From Acetobacteraceae bacterium (GTDB lineage: Bacteria; Pseudomonadota; Alphaproteobacteria; Acetobacterales; Acetobacteraceae), in NCBI GenBank assembly GCA_003133265.1, contig PKWQ01000304.1:1-11559 (forward strand): a DNA stretch of 11,559 bases, read 5' to 3'. Below, piece after piece: positions 7,201 through 11,559 of the stretch (its first letter is position 1; every line of letters begins with the position of its first letter). The position numbers and the translations under genes were made by a program. The notes beneath the pieces are model-generated. The model saw nothing but the letters and a program-made list of their open reading frames with translations. It ran no database searches and was not told where the DNA came from.

Positions 7201-7370
7201 TCCTCAAACAAGGCCCGGTCGGCGGCCAACTCACGAGCGCCGACGCTTCGCAGGAACGCGTCATGGCCGCGGCGACGGGATGAGGGTATGCAGAACTTCG
7301 ACGTGGCTCGCTTGCGCCGCGAGAAAGCCCGCTGCTTCGACATGAAGAGCTCGGGTTGTCTTTGATCAAA

Positions 7371-7376
7371 TGGAGA
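7371..7376 (+). promoter_or_regulatory. Ribosome binding site setting the 7382 start
   Basis: TGGAGA lies 5 nt before the ATG at 7382. The in-frame ATG at 7370 overlaps this site and has no Shine-Dalgarno of its own, so 7382 is preferred. Confidence 0.55.
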
Positions 7377-7381
7377 ACGCC

Positions 7382-8278
7382 ATGACCAAACGAATTGTAT
7401 TCACCGGCGGCACAGGCAAGGCCGGACGCCACGCCGTGCCGCATCTGCTCGACAAGGGCTATTCGATCCTCAACGTCGATTTGAAGCCGCTCGATCTACC
7501 GGGCGTGAACACGCTCGTCGCCGATCTCACCGACAGCGGGCAGGCCTTCAACGCGCTCACGACGCATTTCGGCCTTGACGGCTTCGACGCCGGCAAGCCG
7601 CCGGGCGCGCCCGACGCCGTCGTGCATTTCGCCGCCATTCCGCGCGTCCTGATCGAACCGGACAATGCCACCTTCGCCGCCAATGTCATCAGCACCTACA
7701 ATGTCATCGAGGCGGCGATGAAGCTGGGCGTCCGCAAAGTGATCGTCGCCTCGAGCGAGACAACGTATGGAGTCTGCTTCGCCGAGGGCGACAAGGATTA
7801 TCATAGCTTCCCGCTTGAAGAGGACTACGATTCCGATCCGATGGATTCGTACGGCCTCTCCAAGGTTTGCAACGAAAAGACGGCCCGCGCGTTCGCGTTG
7901 CGCTACGGCGCCGACATATACGCCTTGCGCATTGGCAACGTGATTGAGCCGCACGAATATACGATGTTCCCCGCGTTCCTCGCCGATCCGATGTCGCGCA
8001 AGCGCAACGCCTGGAGCTATATCGACGCCCGCGACCTCGGCGAGATCGTGCACCTCTGTCTGCAAAGGGACGGGCTCGGCTATCAGGTCTTCAATGCGGT
8101 CAACGACACGATCACGCTGAACACGCCGACACGGGAATTCCTCGCTCACGCGTGCCCCAATGTGAAGGTCACTCGCGAGATGGGCGAGTTCGAAGCGCCG
8201 CTGTCGAACCGCAAGACGCGCGAGGTCTTGGGCTTCAAGGAAGCGCACAACTGGCGCCAGCACGTGCCGAAAGCGTAA
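7382..8278 (+). CDS. NAD(P)-dependent epimerase/dehydratase (extended SDR)
   Basis: A 298-residue cytosolic protein of the extended short-chain dehydrogenase/reductase family. The N-terminal dinucleotide-binding Rossmann motif is TGGTGKAG (8-15). The active-site segment ASSETTYG (123-130) precedes the catalytic YGLSK with Tyr157 and Lys161, in the usual family order. VHFAAIP and the NVISTYNVIEAA helix are also typical of GalE-like enzymes. The substrate is probably a nucleotide sugar or sugar acid, but cannot be read from the sequence. The start at 7382 is supported by TGGAGA just upstream. The gene is isolated between a MITE-like element and IS66 debris. A small hairpin follows the stop (CGCTGT-AAA-ACAGCG, 8291-8305) but lacks a T-run. 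Confidence 0.85.
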   Translation: MTKRIVFTGGTGKAGRHAVPHLLDKGYSILNVDLKPLDLPGVNTLVADLTDSGQAFNALTTHFGLDGFDAGKPPGAPDAVVHFAAIPRVLIEPDNATFAANVISTYNVIEAAMKLGVRKVIVASSETTYGVCFAEGDKDYHSFPLEEDYDSDPMDSYGLSKVCNEKTARAFALRYGADIYALRIGNVIEPHEYTMFPAFLADPMSRKRNAWSYIDARDLGEIVHLCLQRDGLGYQVFNAVNDTITLNTPTREFLAHACPNVKVTREMGEFEAPLSNRKTREVLGFKEAHNWRQHVPKA

Positions 8279-8294
8279 GCCGCAGGACACCGCT

Positions 8295-8620
8295 GTAAAA
8301 CAGCGTGCAAAACTTTCCAGATTCCAGGGGTAAACAGCGTCCAATAGTTTCCACCCTGGATCATGCGATCATCCGGCGTTTACGTTGGAGAATCGTATCC
8401 CTACGCCATAGGCCGCCTTGCGGGATGACAGTTCGGTCGTGAAGCTGCGCTCGTAAGGAGAGCTTATGAGCGCAGATAGCAGCACAGCATGGCCCATGTG
8501 ACCGTGATGACCGGTCCGGAGCGTCGGCGGCGGTGGAGTTTCGAAGAGCGTCGCCGGATTTTGACCGCGGCGTTTTCGCCGGGCGCGGTCGTGGCCGATG
8601 TTGCTCGGCAATTCGATGTC
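8295..8620 (+). mobile_element. IS66-family left-end remnant
   Basis: This segment appears to be the left end of an IS66-type element. GTAA-starting ends occur at 8295 and 8330, consistent with IS66-family termini, which typically begin GTAA. A leader follows, then the start of a tnpA-like frame at 8489 (MAHVTVMTGPERRRRWSFEE), which keeps only about 44 codons. The remaining IS66 genes (tnpB and the tnpC transposase) and the right end are absent. The remnant joins directly to a cytochrome c gene fragment near 8621, so a deletion has removed the rest of the IS and the 5' part of the cytochrome gene. The tnpA identification is good; the exact left boundary is inferred. Confidence 0.6.
8298..8353 (+). 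repeat. Two-copy direct repeat at the IS66-like end
   Basis: Positions 8298-8319 and 8332-8353 match at 19 of 22 bases (AAACAGCGT at the start and TTTCCA at the end of each), with a 34-bp period. Both copies follow GTAA or GTAAA. They may be two nested IS66-type ends or duplicated transposase binding sites. Confidence 0.65.
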
Positions 8621-8920
8621 AAACCGGGCGCCGGCGCCGAGACCGTCTCCGTGCAATGCGCGGCCTGTCACAGCCTTGACTACATCAAGATGAATTCGCC
8701 CTTCATGTCGCCCGCGACGTGGAAGGCGGAGGCGACGAAGATGCGGAAGGCCTTCGGCGCGCCGATCGACGATGCGACGGCCGAGGAAATACTCCGCTAT
8801 GTCATCGCGGCCTACGGCGTGCCGGCGAAGCCCTGGGGCCGGACGCGCCGGCATCGGAGTGGCCCCCGTCGAGGCGCGGGCCGCTGGCTTGACCGGATAC
8901 CGGGGAATCAGATTGCGTAG
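8489..8920 (+). pseudogene. Chimera: IS66 TnpA N-terminus fused to SorB-like cytochrome c C-terminus
   Basis: One open frame of 143 codons joins two unrelated genes. Residues 1-44 (RRRRWSFEERRRILTAAF, then the helix-turn-helix segment VADVARQFDV) match the N-terminus of IS66 accessory protein TnpA. From residue 45 it reads KPGAGAETVSVQCAACHSLD, with the haem motif CAACH at 57-61. It continues with MNSPFMSPATWKAEATKM and FGAPIDDATAEEI, typical of the monohaem cytochrome subunit of sulfite dehydrogenase (SorB). The signal peptide needed for haem attachment in the periplasm is lost. TnpA's own C-terminus is also lost. After about residue 112 the tail (PWGRTRRHRSGPRRG) is Arg-rich and unlike a cytochrome. 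It is probably non-functional. The catalytic molybdenum partner gene is not next to it in this window. Confidence 0.75.
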
Positions 8921-8957
8921 ACGGTCCTGCGTTCCCACACCACCGGATGGCGCACGG

Positions 8958-9317
8958 TCACTCTACCGCAGGCTTTTTCGCGCTGAACTGATCGAAGGCT
9001 TCGACGGCCTGCGCCGCGTACATCACACTCGGGCCGGCGCCCATGTAGATCGCCATGCCCATGGTCTCCATAATCTCATCACGGGTCGCGCCCTGCTTGA
9101 CGGCGGCCTCGGCATGGAAGGCGACGCAGCCGTCACAGCGGATCGCGACAGAGATGCCGAGGGCGAGAAGCTCCTTGGTCTTCCCATCCAGCGCCTTCGG
9201 CTCAAGCGCGGCGCGGGCGAGCGCGGAAAACGCCTTCATCGTCTCGGGCGATCCGGTTCGCACCTCCTTGAGGGCTTGGGATAGCTCGGTAGCCATCCGC
9301 GGCCAATCCTTGTGCAT
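8958..9317 (-). CDS. Carboxymuconolactone decarboxylase family protein (AhpD-like)
   Basis: A 119-residue, all-helical cytoplasmic protein of the CMD/AhpD family. It has the full AhpD-type redox pattern: Glu49, Cys61, Cys64 and His68 in KELLALGISVAIRCDGCVAF plus the following His. This matches the E-x11-C-x2-C-x3-H arrangement of AhpD, which acts as a thiol peroxidase or disulfide reductase. It is therefore more likely an antioxidant protein than a true decarboxylase. The ATG at 9317 is preceded (on its strand) by CGGAG at 9330-9326 with an 8-nt spacer. It lies 47 nt downstream of the DUF2892 gene on the same strand and is likely cotranscribed from the divergent promoter. Its stop faces the end of the chimeric pseudogene. 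Confidence 0.88.
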   Translation of the reverse strand: MHKDWPRMATELSQALKEVRTGSPETMKAFSALARAALEPKALDGKTKELLALGISVAIRCDGCVAFHAEAAVKQGATRDEIMETMGMAIYMGAGPSVMYAAQAVEAFDQFSAKKPAVE

Positions 9318-9364
9318 GTTTCTAACTCCGTGGTTTCACCTTCGGACCCGGCCTCGGCCAGCGG

Positions 9365-9568
9365 TCACTGGAATGCGTTGCCGGGCCGGATGCCGAGCTT
9401 CTTGAAGATCATGGCCGCGGGGCAAAAGCCGGTGATGCCCGCCTGCAACATGTTCAGGCCGACGAACGCGGTTAGCAGCAGCCAATAGGGACTGTAGATC
9501 TGCGCCAGCACGAGGCCCAACAGCACCATGATGCCGGCGAACGAGACAACGGCCTTGTCGAGGTTCAT
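9365..9568 (-). CDS. DUF2892 (YgaP-type) small membrane protein
   Basis: A 67-residue inner-membrane protein with two transmembrane segments, about 8-24 and 28-46. The signature TAFVGLNMLQAGITGFCPAA and FKKLG identify the DUF2892 domain, which in E. coli YgaP is the membrane half fused to a rhodanese. Cys in GFCPA is conserved in the family. A longer upstream frame is open, but the start at 9568 is chosen because a near-perfect ribosome binding site, AAGGAGG at 9580-9574, lies 5 nt upstream. It is transcribed divergently from the ArsR-family gene and is probably the first gene of a two-gene operon with the AhpD-like gene. A separate rhodanese gene on the other arm (10022) supplies the other YgaP half. 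Confidence 0.88.
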   Translation of the reverse strand: MNLDKAVVSFAGIMVLLGLVLAQIYSPYWLLLTAFVGLNMLQAGITGFCPAAMIFKKLGIRPGNAFQ

Positions 9569-9618
9569 CTCAGCCTCCTTGCTTACAGGGGGCACGGAAA
9601 ATCCGCGCGTCCACCCTC

Positions 9619-9646
9619 TTGCAATATATTCACTACATCGTATATT
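9619..9646 (+). promoter_or_regulatory. Predicted rightward promoter for the ArsR-family operon
   Basis: TTGCAA (9619-9624) and TATATT (9641-9646), 16 bp apart, resemble a sigma-70 promoter. Transcription would start near 9653, practically at the ATG at 9654, suggesting a leaderless or very short-leader mRNA unless a later start is used. Confidence 0.5.
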
Positions 9647-9651
9647 CGCAA
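9623..9651 (-). promoter_or_regulatory. Predicted leftward promoter for DUF2892-AhpD-like operon
   Basis: On the minus strand, TTGCGA (9651-9646) and TATATT (9628-9623) are 17 bp apart. Transcription would start near 9616, giving a leader of about 48 nt that contains the strong AAGGAGG site. It overlaps the rightward promoter face to face. Confidence 0.5.
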
Positions 9652-9653
9652 CC

Positions 9654-10025
9654 ATGAAAATATCAGCTACGGCCATGAACGTCGCGGCGGAGCAGGCCGC
9701 CGAACTGCTGAAGTCGCTGGCCAACCGCCACCGCCTTCTCATTGTATGCCAACTGATCGAGGACGAACGCTCGGTCGGCGAACTGGCAAAATTCCTGGGC
9801 ATCAGGGGTTCAACCGTCTCCCAGCATCTCGCCCTCCTGCGCAAGGATGGCGTGGTGGCGGCACGGCGTGACGGGCAGACCATCTGGTACTCGATATCGA
9901 GCGCGCCGGCCCGCAAGGTGCTTGAGGTGCTCTACGGGGTCTATTGCGGGGCCCAGTCACTTTCCGAGCCGGGCACGAGCGGTGCATCGGCCGAACCCAC
10001 CGGCCAGAAAGGCAAGAAGCGATGA
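9654..10025 (+). CDS. ArsR-family regulator, BigR/SqrR-like persulfide sensor
   Basis: A 123-residue winged-helix repressor of the ArsR family. The recognition helix region reads GSTVSQHLALLRKDGVV (52-68) and the wing RRDGQTIWYSI. It has Cys32 (LIVCQL) and Cys98 (VYCGAQ), 66 residues apart. This is the spacing of the two sensor cysteines in BigR (Cys42/Cys108) and SqrR (Cys41/Cys107), which form a polysulfide bridge with reactive sulfur and release DNA. The metal-site ELCVCDL motif of arsenic sensors is absent. The ATG at 9654 has no clear ribosome binding site; the alternative ATG at 9675 is equally weak. The frame extends further upstream, but those starts would overlap the promoter and the divergent gene. 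Its stop overlaps the rhodanese start (ATGA). Persulfide sensing is inferred from the cysteines and context. Confidence 0.88.
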   Translation: MKISATAMNVAAEQAAELLKSLANRHRLLIVCQLIEDERSVGELAKFLGIRGSTVSQHLALLRKDGVVAARRDGQTIWYSISSAPARKVLEVLYGVYCGAQSLSEPGTSGASAEPTGQKGKKR

Positions 10026-10348
10026 CCATATCCGCCCGCTTGCGGGAGCTTTCACCCGCCGCGATCCACGAGATGATCCACAAGCATTGGATCGTGCTGA
10101 TCGACGTGCGCGAGCCGCAGGAACATGCCGCCGAGCGCATCGAAGGCGCCCTGCTGTTTCCATTGTCGAGTTTCGATCCCAGTGCCTTGCCCTCGCTCGA
10201 AGGCCGCGAGGTCGTCTTTCACTGCGGGTCCGGCAAGCGCTCGGCAATGGCCGTCGCGCAATGCCTGAAACGGGGAATCGCCCACATGGCGCACATGACC
10301 GGCGGCATTCAAGCGTGGAAAGCGGCGGGGCTGCCGACCACCCGCTGA
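10022..10348 (+). CDS. Single-domain rhodanese (sulfurtransferase)
   Basis: A 108-residue cytoplasmic rhodanese-fold protein. LIDVREPQEHAAERIEGAL (26-44) is the conserved entry segment, with Asp28 and Arg30. The catalytic loop is HCGSGKRS with Cys68, which would carry the persulfide in sulfur transfer from thiosulfate, polysulfide or a thiol persulfide. MTGGIQAWKAAGLP is the typical C-terminal motif. The six-residue loop starting at Cys matches single-domain rhodaneses such as the YgaP N-terminal half. The ATG at 10022 overlaps the regulator's stop by 4 nt (ATGA), indicating translational coupling. A longer in-frame start upstream would lie inside the regulator gene and is unlikely. It is followed after 49 nt by the efflux adaptor gene. 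Confidence 0.9.
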   Translation: MTISARLRELSPAAIHEMIHKHWIVLIDVREPQEHAAERIEGALLFPLSSFDPSALPSLEGREVVFHCGSGKRSAMAVAQCLKRGIAHMAHMTGGIQAWKAAGLPTTR

Positions 10349-10397
10349 CGTGTTGTCAACCGCCGAAAGGCACGCTGCTTCAAGGGAGATTTCCCCG

Positions 10398-11387
10398 ATG
10401 CGCAAGGTCATGTTTCTGGTCGCGGCCTCGCTCTTGCTTGCGGGCGCTTCTCAAGCCGCTTCGACCTACACCGTCGAACCCGTCGCGGCTGCCGACGACA
10501 AGGCGGTGTTCGCCACGGTCGAGAGCCTGGACGTAGTCCCGGCACGGGTTCGTACCGGCGGTACCATCGCCAGCCTCTCGGTCAGGGAGGGCGACCGGGT
10601 CGAGCGCGGCCAGGTCGTGGCGATGATCGGCGATGAGAAGCTGATCCTCCAGCAGGGATCGCTCGACGCACAGATCGCCGCGCTGAAGGCGCAGCTGACG
10701 CAAGCCCAGATCGACCTCGGGCGCGCCGAAGCCCTGGTAAAGAGCGGTGCGGTCAGCCGGGCGCAGTTCGACAGTGCGACCACGGCGGCCAATGTCGCCA
10801 CGAATACGCTGAAGGCACGTATCGCCGAGCGTGCCGTGCTGGAGCAGCAGTTGGCAGAAGGCCACGTGCTGGCGCCAACCGCCGGCCGCGTGCTCAAGGT
10901 GCCGGTCACGGTGGGCGCCGTGGTGATGAGCGGCGAGGCCGTCGCCACGATCGCCCAGCAGGATTTCGTTCTGCGCCTGAGCGTGCCAGAGCGGCATGCA
11001 CGCTTCCTGAAGGCCGGCGACCCGATCCGCCTCGACGGCGAGGATCTGGGACAAGGGGCGGCCAGCACCGGCACGATCTCGCTCGTTTATCCACTGATCC
11101 AGGATGGGCGTGTGATCGCCGATGCGCTCGTCGCCGGCCTTGGTGATTACTTCGTGGGCGAGCGGGTGCGGGTATGGATATCCGGTGGCGAGCGACGGAC
11201 CGTCATCGTTCCCGCCGCCTATATCGTGACCCGCTTCGGGCTCGACTATGCCCGTGTGCATCAGGCCGATGGGACGATCATCGACGTCCCGGTGCAGCGC
11301 GGGCGCGAGCGGCCGCGGCCGGACATGCCGGATGCACTGGAAATACTTTCCGGCCTCCACCCCGGTGATGTCCTGGTGCAGCCGTGA
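10398..11387 (+). CDS. RND efflux periplasmic adaptor (membrane-fusion protein)
   Basis: A 329-residue adaptor of the HlyD/AcrA type, linking an inner-membrane RND pump to an outer-membrane channel. An N-terminal signal peptide, MRKVMFLVAASLLLAGASQA, targets the periplasm. The first lipoyl-like half follows (GGTIASLSVREGDRVERGQV). A coiled-coil hairpin comes next (roughly residues 78-155, rich in Ala, Gln and Leu), then the second lipoyl half (APTAGRVLKVPVTVGAVVMS) and beta-barrel domains. The start at 10398 is supported by AAGGGAG at 10382-10388 and the clean signal peptide; the open frame extends to 10350 without support. The stop overlaps the next gene's GTG by 4 nt (GTGA). Substrate is unknown; operon position suggests efflux linked to reactive sulfur or thiol stress. 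Confidence 0.9.
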   Translation: MRKVMFLVAASLLLAGASQAASTYTVEPVAAADDKAVFATVESLDVVPARVRTGGTIASLSVREGDRVERGQVVAMIGDEKLILQQGSLDAQIAALKAQLTQAQIDLGRAEALVKSGAVSRAQFDSATTAANVATNTLKARIAERAVLEQQLAEGHVLAPTAGRVLKVPVTVGAVVMSGEAVATIAQQDFVLRLSVPERHARFLKAGDPIRLDGEDLGQGAASTGTISLVYPLIQDGRVIADALVAGLGDYFVGERVRVWISGGERRTVIVPAAYIVTRFGLDYARVHQADGTIIDVPVQRGRERPRPDMPDALEILSGLHPGDVLVQP

Positions 11388-11559
11388 AGCTCGGTCTGTC
11401 CGGCCGGCTCACCCAGGCCACCATCCGCTCGCCGCTGACCCCGCTGTTCCTGATGGCAGCGCTGGTGGCGGGCCTGATCGCGCTGATGACGATCCCGCGC
11501 GAGGAAGAACCGCAGATCAGCGTGCCCATGGTCGACATCATGGTGAACGCCGACGGGCT
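11384..11559 (+). CDS. RND efflux permease, N-terminal fragment (cut by window end)
   Basis: The first 58 codons of an RND-superfamily inner-membrane pump, starting at a GTG that overlaps the adaptor stop. After a short cytoplasmic segment (KLGLSGRLTQATIRSPLTP) comes the first membrane helix (FLMAALVAGLIALMTI). The RND hallmark PREEEPQISVPMVDIMV follows at the start of the periplasmic domain. That motif resembles hydrophobe/amphiphile-type RND pumps rather than heavy-metal CusA types. The rest lies beyond the window. It completes a regulator-rhodanese-adaptor-pump operon. Confidence 0.9.
   Translation, partial: MKLGLSGRLTQATIRSPLTPLFLMAALVAGLIALMTIPREEEPQISVPMVDIMVNADG

Larger units (their letters stand above)
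9619..9651. promoter_or_regulatory. Operator dyad between divergent transcripts
   Basis: An imperfect palindrome: TTGC-AATATA, 12 central bases, TATATT-CGCAA. The arms are complementary apart from one extra C in the right arm. It sits between the DUF2892 gene and the ArsR-family gene, where an autoregulating repressor would bind. AT-rich palindromes are typical ArsR/BigR-family operators. Both predicted promoters lie within it, so occupancy should silence both directions. Confidence 0.65.

Noticed and set aside
8291..8305. Hairpin after the epimerase stop considered as a terminator
   Set aside because: The stem is only 6 bp and no T-run follows; it is better explained as part of the IS end.
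7496..8344. Minus-strand open frame of 282 codons opposite the epimerase
   Set aside because: It mirrors a gene with Rossmann and YxxxK motifs and has no family resemblance of its own.
8466..8501. 12-codon frame with a good AAGGAG site upstream of the tnpA start
   Set aside because: It stops almost at once and is out of frame with the tnpA fragment; more likely the original IS leader or a frameshift scar than a gene.
9847..10536. Plus-strand open frame of 229 codons across the regulator, rhodanese and adaptor
   Set aside because: An out-of-frame Arg/Pro-rich reading over three well-supported genes.
10380..11360. Minus-strand open frame of 326 codons opposite the RND adaptor
   Set aside because: No domain or ribosome binding site; the plus strand encodes a clear adaptor with a signal peptide.
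1..11559. CRISPR array, tRNA, rRNA or known riboswitch
   Set aside because: No regularly spaced identical repeats, tRNA-like cloverleaf sequence, rRNA motif or riboswitch core was seen by reading both strands; short or divergent RNAs could be missed by eye.

Overview
This is a GC-rich stretch of bacterial chromosome or plasmid, most likely from a proteobacterium and plausibly an alphaproteobacterium. That guess rests on family content: a BigR/SqrR-type persulfide sensor, a fragment of a sulfite-dehydrogenase-type cytochrome, IS66 debris and a bacterial P3A proton ATPase. No species-level marker is present. The window is a mosaic of short functional cassettes separated by mobile-element scars, as expected of an accessory or stress-resistance region.

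Layout: (1) 3-306, a frameshifted remnant of a transposase C-terminus. (2) 393-1832, a two-gene cassette of a Cys-rich DUF1326 protein and a Met/Cys-rich DUF2182 membrane protein, probably handling a metal. (3) 1833-2395, a gap with no recognisable gene. (4) 2396-2824, two small genes, one encoding a His-rich protein. (5) 2825-3186, a gap carrying a remnant of a serine-recombinase C-terminus. (6) 3187-7066, an operon of a plasma-membrane-type H+-ATPase with an unusual C-terminal extension, followed by a PPK2 polyphosphate kinase. (7) 7073-7200, a 128-bp element with 21-bp perfect terminal inverted repeats and a possible 4-bp target duplication (a MITE candidate). (8) 7382-8278, an NAD(P)-dependent epimerase/dehydratase. 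(9) 8295-8920, IS66-type ends and the start of an IS66 tnpA, fused in frame to the C-terminal haem domain of a SorB-like cytochrome c. (10) 8958-11559, a divergent cluster around a two-cysteine ArsR-family regulator. Leftward are DUF2892 and AhpD-like genes; rightward are the regulator, a single-domain rhodanese, an RND membrane-fusion protein and the start of an RND pump.

How the parts may work together: the right-hand cluster looks like a reactive-sulfur or thiol-stress regulon. The regulator has two Cys with exactly the spacing of BigR/SqrR, and a dyad between the divergent genes holds both predicted promoters. The rhodanese and DUF2892 proteins correspond to the two halves of YgaP. The middle operon couples a proton-exporting ATPase with an enzyme that can make ATP (or ADP) from polyphosphate, which suggests emergency proton export under acid or energy stress. 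No single locus here is clearly a wholly new system. The best candidates for new biology are the sulfur-responsive efflux module, the extended H+-ATPase with PPK2, and the DUF1326-DUF2182 pair.
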